Below are positions 1-10,862 of a stretch of 60,343 nucleotides of DNA, in pieces. Both the position numbers and the translations under genes were made by a program. Numbering within the stretch: the first letter of the stretch is position 1; the number at the start of each line of letters is the position of its first letter. The notes beneath the pieces are model-generated. The model did no database searches. It was not told where the DNA came from and was given only the letters and a program-made list of their open reading frames with translations. The stretch comes from Chara braunii. Its lineage: Eukaryota > Streptophyta > Charophyceae > Charales > Characeae. The DNA is taken from contig BFEA01000063.1 in NCBI GenBank assembly GCA_003427395.1, positions 1,036,107 through 1,096,449 on the forward strand, in the 5' to 3' direction.

Positions 1-87
1 GGCTATCCAAATCATCCCCTTTCTGTTTGGGCAAACTGCAGAAATACCCGATTTGGAGAAGCATCGTAGCAAGTATACGGGTCCGGC

Positions 88-470
88 ATACCCCTGTATG
101 GCCACAAACAGACCTAGAAAGTTGCAGAAATACCCCTTTTCCGCAAGGTTCCGGAGCAGATCTACCGTGGGGGGGGTACCTCCTTTTGTGACAGAGACCC
201 CGTCCGCCTGGTCTGGCCTGGTTGGGGAAGGCACTCCAACGCTGGCTGGCGAGTCCTCTCTCTGTTGCAAAAGGAGGTACTTTTAAAAAACGGTATAATA
301 ATATTATTTGCCCTGAAAGAAAGAACCGCCCGGCAAATCTGCTGCTCAGAAACCCTTTTTTTTCTTTTTTTCTTTTTCTTTTTACGGTATGTCGTAAAAA
401 AAAAAAAACAAAAAAAAAAGGGTATGTCTGCAACTTTGCAGGCATATTTGTGTCACAATACAAGGGCAGA
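88..470. repeat. Foldback/MITE-like element with ~55-bp inverted arms
   Basis: The segment starting at 88 (ATACCCCTGTATGGCC...) is matched in reverse complement by the segment ending near 468. The best-paired part is GTTGCAGAAATACCCCTTTT at 121-140 against AAAAGGGTATGTCTGCAAC at 417-435. The interior is A/T homopolymer-rich and has no credible coding frame. This fits an old non-autonomous inverted-repeat element. No target-site duplication was identified, so the ends are approximate. Confidence 0.5.
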
Positions 471-600
471 CCGTTTTTTTTTGGTTTTTTTTGTTTTTTT
501 TTCTGATCAAACTAAATCTATATTCTTCTCTTCAGTTTTCGTGGTATATATTTTTCTTCATCTATCTCATCCTCTCGCTACTTTTAGGTTTGGTTGGTGG

Positions 601-767
601 TCCCCACCTGAGACCGGGACCGGGGCCCACTTGCGAAGAGGATTGGATTGAAAGCCGGAATCTGAACTCTTCTGTGGAAAGGTGCAGAAAATCGAGATTG
701 AACCTAGGCTACCAGCCGGGCCGCCCGGTCCCGGGTGGCCAGCCCGTGCAAGGACCAAGGAAGGTCC

Positions 768-802
<35 letters not shown>

Positions 803-1083
803 AAAACATCCGAAAAAAAACTATGTTATGCAGAAAACTAAACTGAACAACTTTTGCCTCAGGTTTACATAGAAATTCTTCACCAAATTTAAAACAAAAA
901 AATAATTTTTAAAAATAATTTTTTATTTTTATTTTTATTTATTTTTTTGGCCCGGCCGGGCAAGTGACACCGGGCCACTCTGGTAGCCTAGGATTGAACT
1001 GCTTTTCTGCATCTCGGCTTAAAACACGGCCACATTCAGGGCATTTATCCAATCCTCTTTGATAGTGGAACCTTGCCCCGGGA
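601..1083. repeat. Inverted-repeat element; family recurs at 46930-47080 and 59981-60180
   Basis: The sequence around 601-770, read on the minus strand, matches 945-1083 on the plus strand. Shared landmarks are GGTAGCCTAGG, a TTTTCTGCA motif and ATCCAATCCTCTT. The two arms flank an A/T-rich middle at about 780-940. The 797-1000 part matches 59981-60175 in inverted orientation, sharing GTTATGCA and GGCCGGGCAAGTG. The minus-strand arm also matches 46975-47075, sharing TTTTCTGCAC and TTCAATCCAATC. At least three copies therefore lie in the window. No coding potential is visible. Confidence 0.55.
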
Positions 1084-1167
1084 TTTTTGCTACGATACTC
1101 CGCTGAGCCGGTGTATCTGCAATGTGCCCACTGGTGATATGCAGACGCAAGCTCGAATCGAGATACA

Positions 1168-1351
1168 CAGTCAGATTAAAATAATAATAATGACATACCT
1201 CTGCAAAATTACCTACCTAAAGTACGAAATTCCATCCAGATGCAGTCAGATTAACAAAATAATAACAACATACTTGTGCAAAATTACCTACCTCAAGTTC
1301 GAAATTCCATCCAGATGCAGTCAGATTAACAAAATAATATCAACAAAATTC
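1168..1351 (+). repeat. 75-bp tandem repeat, about 2.4 copies
   Basis: Copies start with CAGTCAGATTAA at 1168, 1243 and 1318, giving an exact 75-bp period. Each full unit contains AAATTACCTACCT and GAAATTCCATCCAGATG. The third copy is cut off near 1351. An open frame through it only reflects a period divisible by three. Confidence 0.85.
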
Positions 1352-1379
1352 TGAGGTACCGAGTACGTATAGCGCAGGT

Positions 1380-1436
1380 CAGTTCAATGATGATATCTCA
1401 AGGCCGTCTGTTTTATTATTATTAAAAAGAAAAAAG
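1380..1436 (+). repeat. SINE 3'-end fragment
   Basis: TTCAATGATGATATCTCAAG followed by GCCGTCTG and an A/T tail matches the 3' part of the tRNA-derived SINE at 56513-56680 and the extra tail at 56700-56760. No tRNA-like head is seen upstream, so this is a truncated copy. Confidence 0.45.
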
Positions 1437-1765
1437 AAAACAGTCCGGCCCTGTCCCTAAACCGTCCGGTTTTTTTTTGTTTTTTTTTTCCAATGAAGCA
1501 GAAAAATGACAGCTACCGGTAGCATTAACCACGGCAGCAGGAACCCTTGGCTAACAAGCTCGCATACTGCATGGCAGCTATGACGACGTGCACATCGGTG
1601 GCAGCAACATGGTGAACGCACGTGGACCGTCCGGAACGTTGTTGCATGTGTTGCATGGGATAGCATGCATCTCTGTAAGGTCCACGTCAGCAAACTGAAC
1701 ACCCTAGTTGCTATAGGTTAGACGCTATACTCACGGGTTCGGAGAGTAGGGATAAACGAGAGAGA

Positions 1766-1769
<4 letters not shown>

Positions 1770-1816
<47 letters not shown>

Positions 1817-1852
1817 GAGAGAGAGAGNANCNTGANGAGAGAGAANTAANAN

Positions 1853-1919
<67 letters not shown>

Positions 1920-2025
1920 AANNNANCTGGTCATAGATAGATAGAAATAGAGACAATAAATAGAGAGGTGCACAGATCGATCAGTAAGCTGACTGATTGA
2001 TTGGCTAATTGATGGATTGATTAAG

Positions 2026-2075
<50 letters not shown>

Positions 2076-2146
2076 CGATTAATTTATTGGCTGGTAATTG
2101 GATTGAGTGATTCGCATAGATTGATAAATAGCTCGCGAGTGGGTGG

Positions 2147-2223
<77 letters not shown>
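1770..2223. repeat. Microsatellite block: (GA)n, (GATA)n, (GATT)n, (GA)n
   Basis: (GA)n covers about 1770-1918 and contains scattered ambiguous bases at 1828-1856 and 1922-1926. Short (GATA) units follow at 1934-1947. A (GATT)n run covers roughly 2026-2075, and a second (GA)n covers 2150-2222. Long Ser/Leu or Arg/Glu open frames here are repeat artefacts. Confidence 0.95.
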
Positions 2224-2226
<3 letters not shown>

Positions 2227-3057
2227 GGAGAGCAAGGAGAAGGGAGGAGAAGGGAGGGTATGCCGAGCCGGCTCAGCTGTGGGACACCTACCCTTCCCCT
2301 AACTGACCCGATTTCTCGTTCGTCCGTATACTAGACGTCTTCAACAGCGACAGCTGTCACACATGCATCGCATTGTGTGGCGTCAGTCAAGCTCTCCTCT
2401 TCCCTCTCACAATCGACACGTGTTCGCCCCAAACCTCGATGCCTTTCGCACTTGTCCCCTTCTCGCATGCACAGTTACTGTCCCCTCACTCACCATCACT
2501 CACCGTCACTCACCACAAACGCCTTTCCCTGTCTCGATTGCTCACATCTCTACGAGGCTATAGATTGGATTATCTGCCACCTGCCGCTCACTCCCAATCA
2601 CCCTCTCTCATGGCGGACCCACCGTAGTTCAGATGCTGCCGTCACTCACCGTCACTCACCATCACGCTCTACAAACGGCGGCCGTGTTAGATTATCTCCC
2701 TCCTGTCTGTCCCTCAGTGCGCCTCACCTCCCTCTCACCGTCACCTCCTATATCCGTCTATTGATTGCTGCCGCTCACACTGGCGCTCACCATCATCGTC
2801 GACTGACCGACTGCTGCGCCTCAAGCTGTCCGCCGAGACGAGAAGTTTTGCCTCGCCCAGCTCTTTGCCTGTGTCGCTCACGCGCTGGCTCGCTCGCTCG
2901 TTCGCTCACAGTTCTATCCGCTCCTGGAATTTCGTTTTTCTATTTTGGCTTCGGGTGCAATTTTCTCGTTTTTATCTATCTACTATCTTAGTTTTTTTTT
3001 TTTTTTTTTTTTCCTTTCTTTTTGTTTAGGACAGGTCCAAACCGAATGCCTCCAGTC
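2224..3057. other. No gene seen; C/T-rich sequence with a poly-T run
   Basis: The stretch is rich in CTCACC and TCAC words. The longest open frame (2377-2991, plus) is a Ser/His/Arg-rich composition product with no recognisable domain. A T run at 2992-3011 followed by a pyrimidine tract and TTTAG could be the tail of a minus-strand retroelement, but nothing coding supports this. Confidence 0.5.
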
Positions 3058-3242
3058 CCAGCATCTATGGGCCTCGCCACACCACTGTCGGGATGGAAAA
3101 CGAACGAATGCATCGTCCCGCGGAGGAGGGCACATGCATCCGTTACTATGAATAGCAATGGATCTTACCACTTTCTGCGGCAGATGCATTCCTTCTGTTT
3201 TCGTTTCGACAGTGGTCTGGCGAGGCGCTATGGATGCCGACG
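3058..3242. repeat. Near-complete hairpin (MITE-like foldback)
   Basis: The left arm from 3058 to about 3114 (containing GCCTCGCCACACCACTGTCG and GAATGCAT) is matched in inverse by 3185-3242 (containing ATGCATTCC and CGACAGTGGTCTGGCGAGGC). Partial complementarity continues inward past the ATGCAT motifs, so most of the 185 bp can fold. No coding region is present. Confidence 0.6.
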
Positions 3243-3260
3243 ATGGCCAGCTCGCGCACT

Positions 3261-3513
3261 GCTTTTTTTTTTTTTTTTTTTTTTGCCCCTCACAAAATAA
3301 AGCTCCATTCTATTCGTGGGGAGCAGCACGTGTTGGGAAACGGGCCCAACGTCCCTTATTGAATTCATTTGGGGCTGGGGTCCCCAAAGTCTACCGGAAA
3401 AGAAACGTCATCAATAGATTCAAAAGTAGCTTCTAAGCTAAGAGTACGACTCGAGGTGGTCACAGCCTTAAGTGAGAATGTAGAGCATCCGGTGGGGTCT
3501 CGAGCTCTACCTG
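3261..3513 (-). mobile_element. LINE 3' end with poly(A) tail
   Basis: The plus strand has a T run at about 3263-3284 followed by GCCCCTCACAAAATAAAGCTCC. On the minus strand this is a 3' terminus ending in poly(A). The minus frame at 3365-3513 remains open but shows no recognised domain. A similar terminus (T run, then CTCAATAAAGTCCATTCTTTTCG) occurs at 45391-45430, suggesting a related truncated LINE there. Confidence 0.6.
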
Positions 3514-3516
3514 TAA

Positions 3517-3541
3517 GGGGCTCTTTCCACACTCCTCGGGC
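3517..3541. repeat. Harbinger left terminal inverted repeat
   Basis: It begins GGGGCTCTTTCC and ends CTCCTCGGGC, pairing with 13758-13782 at 22 of 25 positions. TAA at 3514-3516 precedes it. Confidence 0.85.
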
Positions 3542-4169
3542 GCGAGGAAATCGTAGTTCCACTTATCCTCGGGGAAGAAACGAAAAAAAAATGTGAAAAT
3601 ATTTCCTTTGGGATTCCTCGGGGATTCCTCGGGCTACAGCCATTTTGACGCTTTCCCCAAGGAGGTCCCCTTGAGTCCGAGCATCCGGAAGAATCGGGGC
3701 GTTGACGGCAGCTCTCTCGACGACAATTTTCGACGCGGCTGGTCCATTGCTGTTCCTGGCAGCCTGTGGACGGAAATCTCCAGTTGGCAACGGTCGGCGT
3801 CATGGAATACTCCGCCAACGGTCCCCTTTGGCGGCCTGCCGTCCTCCGCGACGTCGAACAGGTGCAGACCATCGCTTTGCGGGTGATCCACGGGTGGGTC
3901 TTCAAGTCGAGGAGCAGGGAACGGGGGTACCACGCTGCGTACTAGTACGCGTTGAACCACGCGGCCACTGACATCGCCTGCGCGTTGAACCGACAAACAC
4001 ATTCAGCACGCGCAAGTTCAAATTGCCCACGACCTGCGCCTGGACGGTGAAACGGCGTTTTCTATCGTAGTAGTCCTCCCCCGGGCAATTCGCTGGCTTG
4101 TCGATGAAGATGTGGGTGCAGTCGATGTACCCATGGCAGTTAGGGAAACCCTTGTCAGCAAAAGCACGT
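3542..4169 (-). pseudogene. Harbinger transposase, C-terminal nuclease half
   Basis: The minus-strand frame entering at 4169 encodes GFPNCHGYIDCTHIFIDKP, then YYDRKRRFTVQAQVV and LRVLNVFVG. This is the start of the DDE_Tnp_4 nuclease; the Asp in IDCTHI is the first catalytic acid. After FVG the frame is lost. Fragments with transposase-like continuation appear in the other two minus frames (3634-4002 and 3507-3905), so at least one or two small indels have occurred. I could not assign the second and third catalytic acids. The N-terminal half lies at 12560-13711. The residues on the two sides of the LTR insertion meet within one conserved motif, which shows the gene was continuous before insertion. 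Subterminal ATTCCTCGGG repeats occur at 3615-3640. Confidence 0.75.
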
Positions 4170-5152
4170 TGTCGCGCGCGGCGGTCCCACACCCACACGT
4201 AAAGTGATTTTGTGTCGGACCTCACGATCGCGCCACGCAGGAGTCTTTTTGTCACTTTAACGAAACACCACTCCGACCGTGCGCGCGTGCTATACCTCTC
4301 GCGACTCCCTACGACAGGTTAGGGATCCCGCGAGGTACAACATCACCTCCACCTGCGGGAGCTGTCACCATCCCTTAGGTGGGCGTATCCCCGCTGAGCT
4401 ACTGACCCACATGCGAAGGCTTTTATATGCAATCGCAGAGGTAGACCAGTCGAGGGCATCTTCTCGATCGCCGTAGCATAGGCATACGCGCGGTAGAACG
4501 CATTAAGACTGACCCGTATGTCGTGCCCCGATGTGCCAATTCCCCGGACCGACTATCTAATCAGGTCGACTTTCTCGGACAGTCTTCCACGCTTAGCTAA
4601 GTATGACAATGAATCTATATTTCCTTTGTTGACCTTATGAGAAAATACCAGAGTCAAGCCCCTTTGTAATCTTCCATTCTTCTCAAAGAAGTCCCAGACA
4701 AATGACTTCCTAAGCACCGACCAGCCTACGATCTTATAAGTATGTATGTAAATCAGGGAAGTTGAGTGAGCGGTAGACCTCACTTTCACAATTGTTGTGC
4801 CCCGTTGTCCGAATATCCCAAAGATCCCAAATTCAGAAGTCAGCACAAATGTCCAACACTTGTGCAGATGCAAGAAATCACATACACGCATACAGATGTA
4901 GGCACAGAATGCGCTACAAGCGTAAACCTTTAACCCATTCACAACAAGTCCCTCACCCCCCAAAACCTTCAAAACAACATTCCTTCCTACGTGACTCCTT
5001 TTACCCCAGCCCTTCACATTTTCAAAGACCTCTGAGTGTGATTTGGACAATTTAGCTATAGATACAGGGGAAGATTCATATGTTCCTTTCTTAGGTCTTG
5101 TCTTAGGTGTGGGTATCGAGCCATGTCGAAGTTGAATCGGAGTTCTACCGAC

Positions 5153-5172
5153 CTGTTATCAAATGATAACAG
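5153..5172. promoter_or_regulatory. 20-nt palindrome in LTR A, shared with LTR B
   Basis: CTGTTATCAAATGATAACAG has 9-nt arms around AA. In LTR sense (minus) it is followed by GGTCGG, exactly as the palindrome at 20703-20721 of element B is on the plus strand. The right-hand LTR copy at 11293-11312 has decayed outer bases. Function unknown. Confidence 0.6.
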
Positions 5173-5589
5173 AATTGCAGTTTCTTACGGACTCTCCCGT
5201 AAGTTCTCCAAAGTGACGAAGACCTGTGGACACAACACAGTCCAAAAGAAGCTTAACATCCCCTTTCCCCTAACCTCCCTTCTCGATCTCTCCTGCGCCA
5301 TGTCTTCCGTACTCTTGCGATGTCGTGTCGTAGTCTTTAGCGGTCGGTTTCGTTCGTGATCTCGGTCAGACGAATGATTTGGCTGAATCTGCCACGATTT
5401 TGGAGGTCAATTCACTAAAGTGAATCTATGAAGAATAACCACGGGTCAGAAATAAAATAAATAATAACAACTAAGAAAAATAAAAGAAAACGAATCTAAA
5501 TAAAAATAAAAAAAGAACAAAAAAAAATTCAACTTTTAACTACCCCTTCGTGTCAATTGTCACAATGGGGTTTAACTGTAACTTACTCC

Positions 5590-5640
5590 AATTTCAAGGT
5601 CACGGGTTCGAATCCCCGACCGACCGAGCCCGAGTTAAAC
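5590..5640 (+). other. tRNA T-arm-like fragment, antisense to LTR A
   Basis: GGTCACGGGTTCGAATCCCC matches the RNA polymerase III B-box pattern GGTTCGANNCC within a T-stem-like context. The copy in the other LTR reads GGGTTCAAATCCC (around 11744). No complete tRNA fold and no nearby A box in the same strand were found, so it is a tRNA-derived fragment at most. Confidence 0.35.
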
Positions 5641-6394
5641 TTATGGAGCTCCTCGTCAAAAAGGAGTCAGCTCACGGGTTCGGTGGAATCATTCCCTGCA
5701 CCCATTGCTTGACAGTTCTACACCCTAAACCTATTGAGCTGGCTCTCACTCCGGTTAGGAGAGGAGCCGCTCAGGTATATGCAGAGTATCGGGGCTCGGT
5801 TGAGCCCGTTTTTCAAATTCGTGTCTGTGTACGCTCACCGGTCTGTCTGCCCGCCTGAGCGCTTGTCGTCTTGAGTGTGCGTGTGTGTCCCTCAAAGACA
5901 CTTGGTAGATCGAAAGGCCCCGAAGGCCAGTATTTACCTGTAGTCGTGGCATTAAGGGCCGCGGCGGGGAAACACTCAAGTGGCAGGTAGGCCGGTACCA
6001 CACCAAGTAAAGGTAGATTTGCCTGGGTACTCTTAGCCGAGCCGAAAAATATAAAAGTTAATATTTTTACAGGGTCAGTACCGGTACGTAGACAGGTACC
6101 CGTCCATGCCTCAGTGTGTGTTGTAAATTTACCCGACGCACCATTAACTCAATCAACCCCTCGACCTTTCAGGTCGGAGGGTATTCCTACTGATCCTAAT
6201 CATCACAGTGCGCGTCATAACAATGCGCGCGTATACTTTTCAAAATTTTCTCACCAATTTGTCCCTGGCTTCAATAGTCGAGGAAATTGTTTCAAGTGTC
6301 ACGTCAGAATACGCATACCTTGTTTATTTTAGACCGACTCCGTCAAGGTGACTAACGTCGTCACGATGTCGAATGCAAAAACATGGTCAAATAC

Positions 6395-6431
6395 CCTTGT
6401 AAGGGTATTTACCCTTGTAAGGGTATTTGGT
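6395..6431. repeat. Duplicated AAATACCCTTGTAAGGGTATTT palindrome next to LTR A terminus
   Basis: Two near-palindromes TACCCTTGTAAGGGTA lie in tandem, about ten bases inside the LTR end. The other LTR has one copy at about 12532-12551 (ACCCTTATAAGGGT core). Element B has ATACCCTTGCAAGGGTAT at 14306-14323, also next to its LTR start. Confidence 0.7.
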
Positions 6432-6437
6432 CCGACA

Positions 6438-9400
6438 GTATCCCAGACCCTATTAAGCGACGTCCCTGTCGCTAGTGATGTCTATCACAATCATTCATAC
6501 AATTCCCCTTTTGATCGTTTCCCATAATCAAATCAATTGATAAAATATGACATGATCGATAATATTACTGGGCAGATGAAACAATACAAAACAATACATG
6601 TACCTCTCTTTCTCCTCGGAAGAGAAGGTAAGTCCTTTCCCAAAATAAGGCGCATCTTTGATAAGTGGATAGCCACATCCGATTCCCGGGAAGTGCAGTT
6701 TAGGATTGACATCGTCACCTCACTTTTCATTATAACTGTCGGGATTTTAACCCGGGTCTCCCACATTACAGAATCAATTTAATGACATGAAGTGGGGATA
6801 CTTGATCCGTACTACAGTACATGAAATAGTCAAGTATGACAATGTTTCCCCCTTCCCCTCACCCTTAGACTTTCGGCCAGGTCATCGTTGGTTGTCTTCA
6901 AGACCTTTTGTCCGCATACGAACTCAACCCCTCAAACGCGGGTCCTAACCGAGACTTAGGATGTCCAACTTTCGATATTAATGTCCAAAGTTGCCAGTTG
7001 TCCTGCCCGAAGCCTAATACAGGAGGACGAGCAGTCTCCATCTTGACCCACCACAGTCCTGTTGATCAGGCCGGAGCTGCGGCCTACCGTGTTTGTTATA
7101 TTAACGGTAGTCCCCGTATTGGTTGCGCAATGACGGGTAAGTCCTATCATTAAAATTCATATACTTCAAAGATTACGTTCGACCCCTCTGATAACTACCT
7201 GAGTTAATTCCTTCATCGGGATAGTCACCCCTCATGTCTCAACTCCAGGCCAAAATCAGAAGGTTCGCCGCCTAGTTATACTTGGTCAGCAGCCCACGCT
7301 GGGAGTTACATCCAAACGATGTCAATTTTTCACTATAGGCTTGGTAATTCAGTCCCTCAGACTGACCTTCTGAAGTGGATAAATGATATTCAATTCAATA
7401 TACAAAAAAAATCATGATAAAAAAATATTTTAATCCTTGTCAGGTTGCCACTCAGTGGATGAACAAGGACCATCGTCAGGCTGTCACTCAGGGTCGTGTC
7501 CTCCAAGTCTCGATCACAGCTCAGTCAGACACACGTCTCGGGGATCTTTTCAAAAATATACCAAAAATTATTTCATGAAAATGTTGTTTTCCACGTTATC
7601 ATTAATGAAAATATATCTCTAAAAAATCGACATATTCGAGTGAGTTCCTCATTTGGATCTCACAACTTACCTCAGACTAACCCCATAGAGTAACGAGCGG
7701 CAACCTTTCAAGACATACCTTTGATGTCTTTGCAATCAAGACACTTATCGTGCCTGCCTAAAAATAATTCAGTTTATGTCGCCGTCATACTGACCCCTGA
7801 GGCTTCGTCTCCAATAATATATTGTACGAATGTTCGCATAATACTCAAATCTGAGTATTAAGTTAAGCTGCCCCAAAAAGGATTAAACTTTCTCGATGGC
7901 AGTTATCAAAACTGAATTACATTCATTCATCGAGATCGATATCATCAACGAGAAACATGTCATAACCAACTCATTACTGTACGCAGGGTTTTCCCCCTGT
8001 TTTCACGAACCTTTACAATACAAGTGTAAGTGACATTCTCCTGCCAAAGAATGAATATAAAATTATGATAGTGGATGAAATGTTTGAGACTGTAAGGAAA
8101 ATAAATCAAAATTCATACAATACCAAAACAATCAGTCGTACCAATTTAAACAAACAGCAACTGGTAACTTCGTTAACAATGAGAACAATCGTTACAATTG
8201 AGACTGCACGAGAACAAAATCACAGCGAAGTCACAATGACAGTGATAACGATGACATAAAATATACTACTCCTTCAGGCTTAATAGGGGTATATCGTGCC
8301 GAAGGGTGGTGTACTCCGATCAAAGGATAACATCCCAGATCTCGAGCCCCGCTTCTAGGACTGAGCCTCACCACATCTCCCTCCGATTCCGATGTTGCAA
8401 CCCCATCAATCGGCTACTTAATAGAGTAGGACAACCTCACCCCTCATAACCGAGGTTAGTGAGACCCCGACTAAGAAGGTGAGATGACTCTGCTCGACAC
8501 GTGGTTAGGTCACTACTCCTCTCCTTGTGGCGAACAACAGTCGCCTCTTCTATAAGCAGCGTCTTGACATGATCACAACACCTTCCTCCCTTTCAACAGT
8601 AATGTAGTCATCTCTCCTATACGAGGAAAAATGACAACACCCCACTGTGGATCACGAACATTGTTCCGGCGTGAGTCTCACTACCGCCTACAGGACTTAA
8701 TTATACCCTCTTCAAACCTCTCAGGCAAAGGTATCAATCAATGTTGCAATCCCCAAAAGGAAAGGTTCTGCATGCTGACCTCCCTTGAGAAAATTTATTC
8801 TCTTCAAAGGTTGGTCACTTCATTCACTTTCCATCCCATGCCGAACGTGAATTTCATGCAACTTTCTCACTCCTTTTAAGGAAAACAATTCATAAACATA
8901 TCCAGACAGATACAAGCAATCACTAAGGAATTACCAAAACAATTCATACTTCACTCAACCAAGAACAATACATGCAATGATACGTCACTTGAAACATATA
9001 TCATTCATTCCCACATACATTCATTCATACCCAGTCATACACATTTACCATAGTGGGAATAAGTAGTTTTATCACTCTTCATATAAAACTGAAGTTCGTG
9101 GAGTCGGGTTGTCCTAAAGTGAACACTCCCATACTCCCATTGTATTGAGTAACCAATCGATAATAGTCTGAGTCTATTCACGTAGCTTCAAAAATAAGAT
9201 AGATATAATTCAGCTTTATATGCAATGACTCCTAAAGCTAAGTCGTCATCGTACTCTATCATATACAACCTTAAACAGACACCTACTTTTCACGTAGATG
9301 ACCTGACATAATATTTACTATACTATTTGTCCCTTAATGATTAGCTAGTCACTAAGTGGATAATTAACTTGTATCTCATGACCCTCTAAGGGTTAAATTA

Positions 9401-10259
9401 TACTTTTTAATAAGCAACCTCATCAACCAAATCCCATACCAGATCAACATAATATTTTAATGGGATTTCTACTAAACAGTTGACCCCCTAGTTATCAAGA
9501 CAACTAAGCACAGTATCTCTCACTTTATCTTATTTATCTATTCATATAATCACACAATATGTCTATAGTCGGGTTTCTAGGGCTATAACGTCCTGTACCT
9601 CAAGCTTGTCCTTTTAAACTCCAAGACGTCTCTGTATTTTGACGGACCCTTAATATATCATTGTTTACTATCCTCAAATGCACCTATTATACAGAAGCGC
9701 ATGACCTTTTGTCATTACAACTCCATAAATTAACTAACTTTTTAGGCAAATACCCTCATCATCATACCATATTAAGTAGAGTCTTGGAAAAAACAATTAT
9801 CTCAAGTAGATCATGACGGAATCATATGTCACACGATACATCCCCTCAGTAAGACAATCGCTGAAAGACCATGTTTACCATTAAGACCTATATCATATAG
9901 CTTCAGAAATTCGATGACCTGGTTAGACTCATGTAAATAATGACTAAATTGGTTAGTTTAATTTATATTCTTCTACTTAGATTTTATGACAAACGTCCTA
10001 GCCAACGAACCTAGCCTTAAAGTAGGTATCCTAACTACCAGGCAATGCGACCTCTATTGGCATTGTTGGCGTGACTTCACACTTCCTTGACGCGTGTAAC
10101 ACTATAAGTGTCTATCCTATGGTAACTCAACTCATATATCACAAACTATATTAACTCATTTAAAGGTTGTCGTTTTGCTGCAATCATCGTTTTACCAAAC
10201 CCGAGTCTGTTCACTGAGGACCTCGGCTGGAAAGCGAGATCCCTGGCAACGGCGCCACC
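6438..10259. other. Element A interior: no gene seen
   Basis: This AT-rich 3.8 kb has only short open frames (up to about 82 codons) with no recognisable retrotransposon domain. The primer-binding site is at its right edge. The expected polypurine tract next to 6437 (minus strand) is weak (AGGGTCTGGGATAC). Confidence 0.6.
10240..10257 (-). promoter_or_regulatory. Primer-binding site of element A (tRNA-Asp type)
   Basis: The minus strand reads TGGCGCCGTTGCCAGGGA, two bases after the LTR end. It matches the complement of the 3' end of plant tRNA-Asp (GTC), as I recall it, at 17 of 18 positions. The same site is used by elements B (23077) and C (47741). Confidence 0.85.
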
Positions 10260-10831
10260 TGTCGCGCGCGACAGTCTCACACCCAGATGTAAAGTGATTT
10301 TGTGTCGGACCTTACGGTCGTGTCACGCAGGAGTCTTTTTGTCACTTTAACAAAACATCACTCCAACTGTGCGCGCGTGCTATACCTCTCGCGACTCCCT
10401 ACGACAGGTTAGGGATCCCGCGAGGTACAACATCACCTCCATCTGCGGGAGCTGTCACTATCCCTTAGGTGGGCGTATCCATGCTGAGCTACTGACCCAC
10501 GTGCGAAGACTTTTATATGCAATCGCAGAGGTAGACCGGCCGAGGGCATTTTCTCGATCGTCGTAGCATAGGCATACGTGCGGTAGAACGCATTAAGACT
10601 AACCTGTATTTCGTGCCCCGAGGTGCCAATTCCCCGGACCGACTATCTAATCAGGTCGACTTTCTCGGACAGTCTTCCACGCTTAGCTAAGTATGACAAA
10701 GACTCTATGTTGCCTTTGTTGACCTTATGAGAAAATACCAGAGTCAAGCCCCTTTGTAATCTTCCATTCTTCTCAAAGAAGTCCCCGACAAATGATTTCC
10801 TAAGCACCGACCAGCCTACGATCTTACTCAC

Positions 10832-10862
<31 letters not shown>

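Larger units (their letters stand above)
4170..6437 (-). repeat. Element A 3' LTR (left copy)
   Basis: This is a 2268-bp direct repeat of 10260-12559. It contains the palindromes CTGTTATCAAATGATAACAG (5153-5172) and ATTCACTAAAGTGAAT (around 5412), plus a duplicated terminal palindrome at 6395-6431. It lacks the AT-rich insertion seen in the right copy. Open frames inside it (for example 4553-5050 minus) are not conserved between the two copies and are not credible genes. Confidence 0.85.

Noticed and set aside
2377-2991. 204-codon plus-strand open frame
   Set aside because: Ser/His/Arg-rich composition from CTCACC repeats, no domain, no conserved context.
4553-5050. 165-codon minus frame in LTR A
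   Set aside because: The second LTR copy (10643-11190) breaks the frame with an AT insertion; no domain is recognisable.
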